A stretch of DNA of 64,000 bases from Epiperipatus broadwayi (taxonomy: Eukaryota > Onychophora > Udeonychophora > Euonychophora > Peripatidae): the NCBI GenBank assembly GCA_028023455.1, contig JAQFVV010012508.1, positions 188,001 to 252,000 on the forward strand, given 5' to 3'. Under the pieces are notes generated by a model. It had not been told where the DNA came from. It did no database searches and saw only the letters and a program-made list of their open reading frames with translations. Positions 9,431 to 21,489 of the stretch are shown one piece after another; position 1 is the first letter of the stretch; each line of letters begins with the position of its first letter. The position numbers and the translations under genes were made by a program.

Positions 9431-12422
9431 GATTATATATATTGTTAATGATTTCAAAATTATATGATGTACATATCTACATAATTTTTTTAAAAAAAGC
9501 TCAATCGTGATATTTCTTAAGATTTAACAGTTCTTTATTAAGATCTTAACCTTAACAAATGATCAGTGGTATTTCTTTGTCATCAAGAATTTATACAAAT
9601 TAAGATATAGTTTAACAATAATAATAATTTTTATCGTAGAAAAAAAACAAAACAATAATAATAAAAAAAAAACTTTATTTAAATATATATCATCATTTAA
9701 GATTAAAATAATTGAAAATAGCTATTAAATCATCTAATAATTTTTTTCTTAAAAACATTACGATAATGTTTGCAAACATTAATTCCCACATTGCTATTTA
9801 TTAGCCGATAAATTGAGATCTCATTTGTTATCCATTAAATTCAAATAATGATTTGGGACAAATGAAAATATATTTCAAATATTTACAATAATGATGTTAC
9901 ACGTAACAACAGTATAAACCTTAATAAATATATATACTGAATAAATAACCTAAGGTATAATTTAATCATTAAAACATTATATAATGAATTATATTATATT
10001 ATGCAGAAGCATAATTTTGCTCATTTGCATATAATATTAAAATAATAATGTTTCTCACTTCAAGGTCCTAATATAGAGCGAAAACCGGTTCAATAATAAA
10101 GAAAATATTTATTTTTATATAATTGTTTTCAATAATAAAGAAAATATTTATTTTTATATAATTGTTTTATTTCAGTTGTGTTGGAGTCATTAATGATTAT
10201 TTGAAAACAACATTATGGGCAAATTTATGTTTGACCATTGTTAAGGCATATTAAAATAAATATATCAACTATCATATATTATTTTCTATGCTTCTTGAAT
10301 TTTATATGTTAGCTTTTTATCAGGTGAGCAAATTATTTTCTGTCTTAATAAAAATATCATTTTTTAAATTATTTTATTCTTTATAATAGATTTTTATTAT
10401 ACCCAAATTATCTTTAGCATATTTTAATTTATGGTCATTTAATATAGATATTTGAGCATTATTTTACTCATGTTAACTTTATCATATAATAATTAATATT
10501 TTTGAATCTCTTTTTTAATGGGTATCAAAATTCTTTATTATATGATGAATCACAATGACATATACTTTTCTACATTACTTTTTTGCTGTTTATTAATTCT
10601 GTCTTTAGTATTATTAAGTTGTCTATTTATATTAAATAGTATGTGACTTCATATTGCTCAGAACAAATATCTTTTATCTTTTTATTATAGAATTTTGCAT
10701 TATATGACATTTAATTATTTCTAAAATAATGTATTACCTCTCCAATACATCCAATATTAGATCCTATTGACAACATTTCTAGTATATTATATTCATTTCT
10801 ACCATTTTTTACACTACACATTTTTTTTTTTTTCATTTCAATAAACAATATTTTAAACCAGTTGTTTTATACATAAATGGAATTTGGGAATCAGGAAGTA
10901 CATGTTCTTCCTTCTCAAGAGGCTTTACATATAACTTGTAATCATAATATTCATCAAATCTTCTTAATATTATGTTGAAGTACTCTATGTTATTATTCTC
11001 TTATATTGTTTGTTTCACATCATTTAGCTTAAACCTTCTTTTAGTTTATATATATTCACTTTTTCCCTCTTTTTCATAGTTTTCTCTTTACAAATAGACA
11101 ATACGAACAATATGCCTAAAAATGAATTAAAAAATTGAAAGAAGGGTTGATGTTAAGAATATAAACACATCCTTAGAACAACAAGTACAATATGTTTCTA
11201 AGGTAATTCACAAGAAAGATTGCTAAATAATTATTTAAATAAATTTGCAAACAACTTAAAGATTTCCTACTATAAATTTATTATAATTTTTAATGGTTAA
11301 CCCTTCTACTACCAATTTCAATAGGCTTCTGTGAATAAAATATTTCGTATCTGTCATGTAGAAGAGCTTCATTAGTTAAATGCCAGGAAAGCTGTATTTT
11401 AATTACAAAGGCCAATGTCTTGTCACCTATACTAATAGTATTAAGTGAGATATTAAAATATCAGTTAATTTCTATTCAGTTTTTAATTGCTTTCTATTTG
11501 ATTTAATTTAAATGTACAGTTAATGTCATTATTTTTAATTGTAAATTGTGATATTTATTTTATATAAGTACATATAAAATCTGAGGACATCAAAAATAAT
11601 ACATTTATTAGTTGAAAAAGATAAAGATAAGTTGAATTTAATTTTAAGTTTTACACATACCCTGTATTTCTCTTTATAACTATATAAGTTTATTTAGTTT
11701 AGCAGCATAATGAAAATTTCCTGTTAAGTAATAAATAGTTTTGGTTTTAGACATTTGCTATATTGTGATTCACACAGCTTCCTTGGTGGATCTACTAAAC
11801 AGCTTCATAAACATATTTGTAGAAAAGTTCCACATCATTTAATTACAAATAAGAATTAAATAAAAAGTAACCTTGGTGTAAGATCAAGTGTTATTGTTTG
11901 CTTTAAAATATGTTGATAAAGGTGGATATCCACCTTTCCATAAAAATGAGAATGTCTTGACTACACATTGAGATTGTTGATTGTTATTGATATTGTTTAC
12001 ATAATAATTGCTTTCATGTGTTTACATTTGCACATCCTATCAAGCCTTGAGCATTATTAATTTTATTATCTAAGTAATACATAGTTTCAATGGAGTTCGA
12101 AAGTTATAATCGACTATTTGTTAGTCTGCTTTCAGATGAGGTTATATTTTCTTATTTAATGAGGTTTATTTAAACTTGTTTGAATTAATAATCTCACTGT
12201 CAGGTTGCAATCTTTAGTATCTATATAAACGTATTTGACCATAGGTAAATGTGGTAGCCACTTTTATTATAAAAAAAGGTTGCCTTGACTACAGATTGAG
12301 ATTGTTCATTGTTATTGATATTGGTACTGCTTAAGTGTTGACTGCTTTTATGTATTTATATTGAACAGATATATAAATTTATATTTGAGTAAAAAACACA
12401 TAAATAAACTTTATTTTTATAG
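9431..12422. other. Intron; small tandem duplications only
   Basis: An exact two-copy tandem duplication of 39 bp lies at 10091-10168. A diverged direct duplication of about 110 bp (about 11928-12030 and 12248-12365, sharing TTGACTACA.ATTGAGATTGTT) has a period near 320 bp. 9515-9620 is the partner of the repeat at 4183-4276. I see nothing coding. Confidence 0.5.
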
Positions 12423-12635
12423 GACATTCTTTATTCTGGTTTGGATCAGTGGTTTTGTTTGTTTGATGAAGAGCTGAAATGTTGTAAAGAAGAGAAACTT
12501 AATTTAAAATTAGACTGGCAAGCAAGACCAACATTTGAATTAAATGAACGAAAACATTTCGAAAATATTGCCTTATATGAGCGCCTCCTTAAAGCAATTC
12601 TTCGTGATCACATACAAAAAATGTTGCAACAAACG
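12423..12635 (+). CDS. Candidate exon 2 of an unidentified host gene
   Basis: A 71-codon open exon starts after a TTTTTATAG acceptor and ends at an ACG/GTAAAA donor, phase 0 on both sides. The peptide is of globular type, acidic then basic: it begins DILYSGLDQWFCLF, includes LDWQARPTFELNERKHF, and ends in an amphipathic helix-like segment (RLLKAILRDHIQKML). Joined to the exon at 2360 it reads without a break. If the donor is not used, the frame stops two codons later (TAA at 12642), so this could instead be a terminal exon. A fleeting resemblance to tail regions of dynein heavy chains was not strong enough to name it. Confidence 0.6.
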
Positions 12636-13855
12636 GTAAAATAAAAAGAAGCAACATAAAATCAAATAATGAGTTGTACACATATATACATAGTAAATAT
12701 TTTCGAGAATAAAGTTAAAATTAGAATGAGCTTTGTGGGGTGTGGGGGGAGGGGCATTGCATAAAAGTCCGTATATTTAAAAGTCTCTAACCCGCAGTCC
12801 ACAAATGTAAAAAGATCACTAATATCATTCACCTTTATTTCTATCGTGATTTTGAAATCTGTTATATCAATTTGTAAAATAAGAGTAAGTATATGTGTCC
12901 TTCTCGATCGTTTCATATACCGACTTTTTGTTCTTATAATTTTGATTAATCGTAGATAAAGAACTTGAAAAATGATATGAAAACTGTTTCCAGTTATTTT
13001 TTGGCTAACTTGGCAAAATTGTTAGGATGTTGGTATAGAGACTAAATAAAAAATCCCGATAGTACTGAAATGGTGCTGTTTTTACATTTTTCATAAATAA
13101 TCTAATCTTTTAAAAATTTTTGCAGCACTTTCATAGTCAGTAAACACATTTTTATAATTCTTCTAATATTATAATATGACAAAATTAAGAATGTAACGAA
13201 TTTACGACAGAGATCAAAAGTATTGACCTTTGATTGTAAACAAATAACTCTTACATTAGCATGAAGTTTCTAGGCAAATAAAACATAAAATTTCATAAAT
13301 CTCATAAAGTCTGAAGTGCATACAATATTTAGGTTTTTAAAAAAAAAAAATCCAAGTTTTTCTGTTTATGCAAAATATTTAAATGATAACTTTAAAAAGA
13401 TTACTGCTAATAACATAGGTAATAAGATATCAATTTCCATAGTTGAGAAAGTTGAATTTTTTTCTTAAACCATAAAGATCAGGTGCACTTCAAACTTCAA
13501 GAATTCTGCCATAAATTTGTATAAAATTTTGCGTTTTGTTTTTTATAATAACTTTATGGGGTCAATCAAATGAATTCGTACTTACAAGCAATCATGAAAT
13601 ATATAAATACTTTCAGTCAAAGATCAAGTAATCCTGTCATTATTTCACACTTTTTTAGATATGACCTATACTCTTTATTTTTACAGTAACAAATATTAAC
13701 AGAATTACAAAAATATGATATATATATATTACGAAAAAAATCTATGAAATTCTAAAAAGATCAGTCAGTTTAAACAAAAGTGAAGAAATAAATTTCTGTA
13801 TTACGAATAATATATAACTAAGTTCCTATGCTTATACAAGCTGTTAAAACAGTTG
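12636..13855. other. Intron sequence, one G-rich tract
   Basis: A short G-rich run (GGGGTGTGGGGGGAGGGG, about 12736-12753) stands out in otherwise AT-rich DNA. The 84-codon - strand frame across it is not supported as a gene. Confidence 0.4.
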
Positions 13856-14600
13856 CAAACTCTCTATACAGTAGCACCACCCAATGTAAGTCATAGTAAT
13901 CAATGAATACTAGAAAGTTTCCCCAGGCTACTCTGGGGATATTGGCTGAGTAGGCACTGGATAGGGATTTTATGTACAAACCTACCTTCATTAATTACTA
14001 TGGCTTGCATTGGGTAGTCTATCATATGAAAAGTTACTACTGTCATAATGATATATAGAGGCAAATCTCTCCATATAGTAGAACCACTCGGTTCAAGCCA
14101 GAATAATCAATGGATGCAGGAAAGTTTGTGCATAAAATCCCTATCTAGTGCCTACTCCAATATCCCCAGACTAGTTTCTAGCTTGTGACTTTCATTAGTG
14201 AGAAGCTTTGGATCTGAGCCAGTGCTCTCAACTCCAAGGCACCTCACAAATATACAAATGAGCATATATAATTTCATATCTAAGTCTCCTCACTGATGAA
14301 AGCCACAAGCTAAAAATTAATATGGGGATATTAGATGAGTAGTCACTAGATAGGGATTTTGTGCATAAACCTTCCTTCTAGGTGCAGTACTCTCAGATGC
14401 AAGACTCCTTATTAACAAAAGTCACAAGCTAGAAATTAGTGTGGGGTTATTGGATGAGTAGGCACTAGATAGGAATTTTATGCACAAACCTTCCTGCATC
14501 CATTGATTACTCTAGCTTCACTGAGTGGCATTAGTGTATGGAGAGTTTTGCCTATATGAAAACAACTTGTTTTAAGCATAAAAAATGATGATCATGTGAT
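13856..14600. mobile_element. CCACTAAAC foldback family, two or more nested copies
   Basis: Inverted and direct copies of one family are stacked here. The CTCTATACAGTAG..CCAC arm appears at 13860, inverted near 14030, again at 14068, and inverted near 14520. The shared tail GATCATGTGATGTTTAGTGG lies at 14592-14611. Inner blocks such as TAGGCACTAGATAGGGATTT (about 14341 and 14459) are repeated. Three inner segments resemble a decayed hammerhead: the complement of 14155-14202 (with GAAAC, TA, GTC, TGGGGA), 14285-14330 and 14405-14450. I could not define a clean target-site duplication. Confidence 0.6.
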
Positions 14601-14611
14601 GTTTAGTGGCA

Positions 14612-16870
14612 TAATAACATATATGTATGTATTATATTCTAGCTTCTTAATAGTAATTAAGGTATAGTCAGATATTAATATAATATAATATGAAATTACA
14701 TAGAAATACAAATATATTAATATAATGTTCATACACATATTTGATTTTTCGATGAATTATTTAACAGAGTAGTAGCTAACAATTTGCTACTTATTTTTAT
14801 CTAAAATAAAAAAAGTGGCAAAGAGTGTGTGTGTTACACATTGATCCAAAAATCAAATCAATGAGCATTTCATAGTGATCTCTAAAGAAATGATGAATAA
14901 TAGATTTTAAAACACAAATAATTGAAGGATTAAAAATTAAATCAAAGTTAAATTCTTATAAATTAAGACTGTCTTAAAATATATATTGGCTAATTATATA
15001 AAATTTGGACATTGACCAATAGTTTATACTTGTTGTTTATACACATTGTAGGACTTTGTCAGAACTTTCAAGTGTGGTATATTTTTAAATCAGTTCTCTT
15101 GTCAGTTTTTCTCAGCAGTTATTTCTTTACTGTCAGTTTCTTTAAAATGTATCTTTGGAATTTTTAATTTTTTTTAATATTCGGTATAATGTGGCAGACA
15201 ATATATTATAGACAGGTCAATTATTTTTCAAACTGACAAATTAACAAGCAATTATTTTACAAATTTATGATTGAGGTGGAAATATTTTCTTTCTTAAGTA
15301 TTAGGAAATTTAGATAAATGCCATTTTTTCATATTTCTTGCAGAACTTATATGGCTGGTAAAATTAAAAATGCCTTAGACAATCACATTGACATATTTTT
15401 CTATTTTCTTAAAAATAACTTCATGGTTTAAGGTCATACAAGAAATATATATATATGTGCAACAATAAATGTATAATAATTGTTTGAAGTGATGATATAT
15501 ATATAAATTATATAAATAGCTGTAACAATAAATGTGTAACAATGTTGTTAGGTCATAAAATTGATACTTGGCCTTATAATGACAGAAAGCCATAAAAAAT
15601 GCCATATATGGGGAGGTATGTAAAAAATATGTGTATGTTAAAAAGGCCATATAGATATGTAAAAAATGCCATTTTGGTAAAGTTTGTAAAGATTCCAGAA
15701 GTCTTGAGGGGTATATAAACCCCCAGAACCGGGTATACATGTTCTGGTATTAATATAATTTAGAGAATCTTGCCTCTGCAAGTCCAAAAGCTTGACGAGT
15801 AGGGTTTATTATGTGCAGACCATCATGACCTTTTATTATTTTAATGTATCTTAAATAGGCTACGTACATTTGTAAATATGCTCATATGTTATTTAAATTA
15901 AACTATTAGCTTGCCGTCTCAATTCTGCCTTTGTTAATTATTTACTTCCTGTTCACAGGACGCAGACAATTGGTGCAGTTGACACAGCAATAACATAATT
16001 TTAAATGTATAGATTAATTATAACAATCATTACAGTTCTACTTGCTGTTTTAACAGTGACATCAGCTTTAATTTATAAATGTTGTTAAATTATTTTCTTT
16101 TGTCTTCCAATTTCTATCTATAATTTTCCAATTTCAAACCTATTAGGATGAATTACTTAAATAGTTAAATTGGAAAAATGTCAAGAAAAGAATTGATACT
16201 GATTACAGTCAACACTTCTCTATATATTAAACTAACATGTCATCAATGTTGTTTAGTAAATATGTTATTTAATCTTACAATGTTTATTTTTTTCATGCAT
16301 ATAAACACATTAATTACCTTGTTTTAAATGACTTGTATATTTAATTTATATTCCCTAATATTCTATGAATTATATTTATAAATTTAATTTATAAACAATT
16401 ACGAGTTATATTCAATTTTAATAAATTTTATTCTGATTACAATTTATGGATATATAATCACATTTATTTACTTTTACAATTTTGTCATTATAAAAATTAA
16501 TATTTGAAAATAAACGCCTCCGGACAGTTTATCTCTCTCTTTTTTTTTTTGTTTTAATAAAAGTAATCCTCATATTATTATTATTTTTTTACCATTACAA
16601 TACTATTTTTTATCCTAAAACAATTATTGAAAGACAGGTACCAAGAGAAACTACTTTTTAGATATTTATACATTTTCTATAAAGTTCTAAGGCTGCATAC
16701 ATTTCATTTTTATAATTTTAATGATATTTAATCTTGGATAAGATATAGTAAAGTTGTATCTTTTTCAATAATTTAATATACATTTTTTTACATTTTACTA
16801 TATTATTACCTGTCATATTAAAGTTTAGTTTAAACACCATTATTGTTAATATTAAATAAATTCAATGTTA
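14612..16870. other. Intron; LTR-like patch near 15690-15990
   Basis: The sequence from the TATAAA-containing block at about 15710 to AATTGGTGCAGTTGAC at about 15968-15983 has the order promoter, transcript region, primer-binding-like site expected at the end of an LTR. No partner LTR or coding region is seen, so this is a weak call. The 121-codon - strand frame at 15375-15740 is built from short AT-rich repeats (ATGTAAAAAATGCC-like) and I do not accept it as a gene. Confidence 0.3.
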
Positions 16871-16874
16871 AAAC

Positions 16875-16945
16875 AGTAGCCAACTATTCATATAGTAGTG
16901 CCATCTAGTGCAAGCCATAGTAATCAATGAATGGTAGAAGGTTTA
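16875..16945 (+). repeat. CCACTAAAC-family fragment
   Basis: Only the arm sequence (ATATAGTAGTGCCATC.AGTGCAAGCC and AATCAATGAATG) is present. It is a solitary fragment of the family seen complete at 17208-17564. Confidence 0.6.
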
Positions 16946-17194
16946 TGATGTTATACTGGATTAATTAAATATTATTATAAAAAAACATTTTTGTATAATA
17001 AAAATGATTAGTTGTTACTGTAATAATAACATAATCCAAATATCACATAAACTGGTAAGAAACAAATATGAAGTGTGCATACTTCAAACAATACATGAAA
17101 GCCAGGATATAAAAAGATAAATGATGAATCCCTATCAGAGGAATATTAATGAATTACATGAAATCAAGAAGAATACAATGAGACCACAATTGAA

Positions 17195-17577
17195 TAATTT
17201 ACTGCTAATTAAAACAAGCAAAACTTTCCATACAGTAGTGCCACTCAGTGCAAGCCAGAGTAATCATTGGATGCCAGAAGGCTTGTACATAAATCCCTAT
17301 CTAGTGCCTACCCATACAATATCCTGAGACTACCTTCTGGCATGTGGTATTCATCAGTGAGAGCTTTGGATCTGAGAGCATTGCATCTAGATCTTAGGAT
17401 CTAACGCAACCCTCCAGCAGCCACCTTTTATCTCTACTTAACTACAAAACTATGAAAATCAAATTGAAAACACAATAATATTTCCAATCTAAGATCATTA
17501 GCTTATATAGTCATATAGTTATGAGCAAGCATAAGAAATAGTGATCATGTGATGTTTAGTGGTTTAATTTACTGCTA
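17195..17577 (+). mobile_element. CCACTAAAC-family element, 13-bp target duplication
   Basis: The insert (17208-17564, 357 bp) is flanked by TAATTTACTGCTA on both sides (17195-17207 and 17565-17577). It starts with the AAAACAAGCAAAACTTTCC arm block and ends with the family tail GTGATCATGTGATGTTTAG. On the - strand, CTGATGA (complement of about 17353-17359) is followed by a loop region, then a GAAGG where an active hammerhead would have GAAA, then GTC with a TCAGGA segment. The ribozyme-like region is therefore decayed. The element is non-coding. Confidence 0.75.
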
Positions 17578-18126
17578 CTGAAAGCCACAAAGGCAATGCT
17601 AGAGTCTAGTAAAGGCTGTCTTGATCTACATTATTATTTTTGTATGAATGCGGGCTATGTTTTTCAACAAAATGTAAGGCCTTTTTATCTATGTATATAA
17701 TATTATATGCATAGGTACAGTTATAATTAAATCATTTTTTTTTATAAATTAAATGTTTCATTCATGTATTTTTGGTCTTGGCATATTTTATTTTAATAAA
17801 TTATATTAGTTGCAAGCCCATGGCCACTTGCATAAAATTATTAAGCCAGATGCAGCATTCATAATTAGCAGAAATCTTTGTTAAATCAAAATCATGTTCA
17901 AATAGTCATAATTTCACTATGTTATAGCTTTATTTTTTTACACCTCTGTTTTATAAGATTAACAAGGTTACCATCAAGATTGAAAGCAATGAACAAAGAT
18001 GTGAATGTTTGGTTTGATGAGAATTGTCTGACTAGCTAAAAGAATGTGCTTAATAGTTTGACAGTCGTGCAATTTATTTGATCCCTTAATGACAAAATAT
18101 GTAGAATTTGAAGAATTGTCAAGAGG
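17578..18126. other. AT-rich intron sequence
   Basis: No supported feature is seen in this stretch. Confidence 0.4.
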
Positions 18127-18205
18127 TCAGCGACAGCTGCTTTACAAGCAGTTGTCCCGGGTTAGCTTCCCGGCTGAAGCTATGACACATGAGAAAAAAA
18201 ATACA
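18127..18205 (+). repeat. tRNA-derived SINE fragment
   Basis: The sequence resembles the 3' half of a tRNA-like head: anticodon-arm-like GCTGCTTTACAAGCAG, then a B-box-like GGGTTAGCTTCC, then a short tail ending ACATGAGAAAAAAAA. The same tail (TTTTTCACATGAAAAAAA) ends the better-preserved copy at 53903-54006. The acceptor stem does not pair, so this is a SINE relic and not a working tRNA gene. Confidence 0.6.
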
Positions 18206-18755
18206 AATTAGAATTTGAAAATTAATTTTATGGTCATCATATGCTCAAATATTTATAGTAATATTTTTAAAAAAACAACAACTTCAAAATAATATCCTTT
18301 AAATTAGTTTCTTCATTTTTTAAAAACGATTTTATATTTCATTAAAATGATAAAGCAATTTTACACTAATGCTAGATTTACTAGCTGGAAGTAAAACTGT
18401 GAAAATTTATTTTCATTAAAAACATTTATTTTAGATTTACTTGGTGATTTATTATCTTGTAGTAATGAGGGTCAATTCGTAAAGTTGGTCCTAGTTTTTA
18501 TTTTGAATAAAAAATATAGTTAACTTTTGAAAACTGTGATGAACTGAAATATTAATTTGCTCAGAAATTATGTGAGAGTTTGAGCATTTAAGAAAAGTAA
18601 TTAATTAATATTTATAGAAATTTGATTTGGAAGAGGGCCTCTTAGTGAAGCCATCCTTCAAATAACGTTAATTTTTCTGGTAGATATTTTCAAGAATTTG
18701 TTATTAAAATAAATTTATAATTAAAACACTTTTACAAAAAAAAGAAGTAATTTTT
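18206..18755. other. AT-rich intron sequence
   Basis: No supported feature is seen in this stretch. Confidence 0.4.
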
Positions 18756-18905
18756 ATCAACTAACAAGTGCTGGTTCAACCCGAAATACGTTTATTGGAG
18801 ATCATTTATCTTTTGCACATGTGTGTGGTTACGTGTATCCATTATATGAGATAGAGAAGATAGTTGAAGGGAGCTTGAAAGTCTGTGTTCAAATTCCTTT
18901 TATAA
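18756..18905 (+). repeat. Hammerhead-bearing repeat H1, decayed copy
   Basis: GTGCTGGTTCA, then GAAATACGTTTATTGG (18784-18799) align with the ribozyme core of the copy at 34096-34154. The CUGANGA box has become CTAACAA. The downstream GGAGATCATTTATCTTTT and GTGTATCC..ATATGAGATAGAGA follow the same order as in that copy. The stem I 3' strand (TTGGAGAT) is kept. Confidence 0.6.
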
Positions 18906-18910
18906 TTAAA

Positions 18911-19924
18911 TAACTCCAGTTATATAAATTATTTATAGCTTCATGCTTTCAAGCCAAGATGCTTAAGACTGGCTTATATATATAAAAAGTTAAGTAAAGA
19001 GAAGGGTGGGACCATCCTTTTCTTATCAAAAACTCTGTCACGTGTTGAAGCTTGATTGTTCTCAGACTCTTAACATCTGATTGGCTGTCTGAAAAGCAAC
19101 AGTAAGTGCATGTGAGAGATTGGCAACCTCTCAATTTATTATTAATAAATTATACTGTATAATAGAATATTAAAAGTAATTTTTACAACTTGAAAAAAAA
19201 AGCAATATTATTGATAATTGAAATAATATTGTAATATTTTTTGTATCTCTAAATCATTTAATCAGCCAATATTCAAAAGTTAACATTTAAAAAATGGTAA
19301 TTATCAAATAACTTAAAAATTATTGGAGAGAAAAAAAAATTATTAAACTTGAGATAATATAAGGTATAAACATGATAAGCAACTCAGGCAAACATACATG
19401 AATTTAAAAATAAATATTTTGAAAATATTCTCTAAGCTAAATTTATGTTGATAAAAGCTTTTAGTTGTGTGGATTGCCTCAGTATCAATATTTTCAATAA
19501 TTCATTTTCTAATTGTCAAAATAGATAAATTATCAAACTATATAGTGATCGTGTAGAAGATTTTGGTGAAATTGTCCTAAATGGTGCCATAGATTTAATT
19601 TTCTTAAAAGTTTTTAAGAGTTATTCTGCAAGAGTGTAAAAAACAATATTGAGGCAGAACTTTAAAAAATGATCATTAAATAGAAAAGGCTATTCTATGT
19701 ATCAAAAGATTTTAATCCTATAGTTACTGATAGAATTATGCACACACCAATTCAGTTTGATCTCATGTTATCTACTAATGTTTATAAAGACACTACAATC
19801 ATATTAAAATTATATATATATAGTGAATTTCATACAATAAATAACAATATTAATAATTTTTATTCATCATTCATTTGACTAGAGATTTTTAAATAATAAA
19901 TAATATTTCTGTAGTGTAATTTTC
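18911..19924. other. AT-rich intron sequence
   Basis: No supported gene or repeat is seen. The 61-codon - strand frame at 18949-19134 lacks supporting features. Confidence 0.4.
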
Positions 19925-20120
19925 ACTACACCACTTTCATGCAAGATAAGAACTGTTTTCTATCTGCTTTTAACACTTTGGGGAGGGATGTAATCATAAA
20001 CATATGGCCAAAGATATCTGAAAAAGATCTACGATTCCCAAGATGCACATTTCGTGGTGAACCAGCACTCATCAGTTGGTCAAGACCACAAATTCTTACA
20101 CATATCTTTATATATATATA
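19925..20120 (-). repeat. Hammerhead-bearing repeat H1, inverted copy
   Basis: Read on the - strand, GACCAA is followed by CTGATGA (complement of 20069-20075), a helix GTGCTG/CACCAC with one mismatch and a GTT loop, GAAA (complement of 20050-20053), then T-GTGC-ATC and TTGGG. The full order of a type I hammerhead is present, with one mismatch in stem II and one at the end of inner stem I. The + strand frame across this region (19939-20238) is a by-product. Confidence 0.7.
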
Positions 20121-20309
20121 TCAAATTACTACAATTTACTTTATAGGTGACAAACATGTTACCCTCACAATTTTGACCCAAATCACTTTCATTTGTGTCA
20201 AAGTCATGAGGACAGCACATTTGATACCTATCAATTAAACTGTAGTAATCAACTATCTATTGATATTGTTATGTGTCTCATGGCATACAGCAACAGTAAT
20301 ATATGTGCA

Positions 20310-21480
20310 TACTTATATATAAAGTTGAAAAGAAAAATAGAAATAAGCAAACAATTTTTTTGTAGATATTTATTATATTACACTAAAATAACAATTAGGA
20401 GTTAAATAATAATTTTGAATTAAAAAAAATGTTATAAATTAAACATTTAAAAAGATCTACTTAATGTTTTATTCTGATTTTGATAATTAAGCAAGAAATC
20501 TAAAACAAGCTTGTTTTATGTTATAATAGATATACTGGTAATTATAAATTTTCACCATCTATTTTTAAATAGATTAAGGAAGTTTTTTTTAAAATAAAGC
20601 TTGTACAACATATTTTGATAAAATTTAATATAATATACTCTGATGTTTAAATGATTAAAAATACTTTGAGATAAAAATTTGGTTTTATATAAGGTAAATT
20701 AAAAAAAAGAAGTAACTTGTTTTTTTTTTAAATCAAGATAAAGAGAAAAAAATTTACTAATTGTTTTAAAATTCCATGACACACTATAAAGGGAGGATTT
20801 AAAAGATCATTAAGGAGGATTACAACAATATATAGCATTATTATTATGAAGTTATAACTGAAGGCAAGAAGTAGAGCTCCTGCTAAAGTCACAACAATAG
20901 AGTTTGAATTCACATGAAAGCAAGGATCTTTTTTGTGTTTCATAGCTCACTGTGTATTAAACAGCATGCCTGAAGTCTACCAAATTATAGAGACTAAATA
21001 GAGATGACTGAATGGCAAGTTACTTGAGTTATACCTTTCCTGAAGATATAAATAAGCGAGTCTATTGTTTTAGAATGGACCAGCTTACCAAGAGACTCCA
21101 TAGACTCACTGAGAAATTACTATGCTATGATTATATGTATGCTGATTGATATACAAAGAAGCACAAATGTATAACTACTGCTGGTCAAATATATAAAGTG
21201 TTGTGAGTAAAAAAATAATTTATTGAAAATGTCTATTATTTTAAATACTTTGCAGTCAAAAGCTCTAAGTCACAAGTTTAAAAATAAATAAGCCTTGCTT
21301 GAATTATATATGTCTATAAACAGGATTGATTCTAATTTATATTTTACTTTTGAAATTAAAAAAAAAGAAATTTCAAAGATCTTGCTATACTGGAGAACAA
21401 AATAGCTTGCTAGAAATATTTTTAAAAATGTTTACAATTAAGAGTATTTGGAAAAAAAAACTTTTATGAATGATTATAGA
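20310..21480 (+). repeat. Long dispersed repeat R1, copy 2
   Basis: Blocks matching 6850-6990, 7680-7850 and 7930-7960 occur in the same order. In the part related to 7675-7841, the phrases ATTATATGTATGCT and AGAAGCACA remain, but the frame is broken by stops and indels. That argues that the exon-like frame in copy 1 belongs to the repeat. Confidence 0.5.
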
Positions 21481-21489
21481 AGAATCATT

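Noticed and set aside
12423-12635. Assignment of the host gene to the dynein heavy-chain family
   Set aside because: The exon at 12423 has a loose resemblance to dynein tail text, but the exons at 35192-35723 and 50090 do not support it.
15375-15740. 121-codon - strand open frame
   Set aside because: It is built from short repeated AT-rich words (ATGCCAT, ATGTAAAAAAT), with a product rich in Y, F, H and L in repeating order. There is no family and no gene context.
19939-20238. 99-codon + strand frame
   Set aside because: It lies across the inverted hammerhead repeat and a TA microsatellite, and has no family features.
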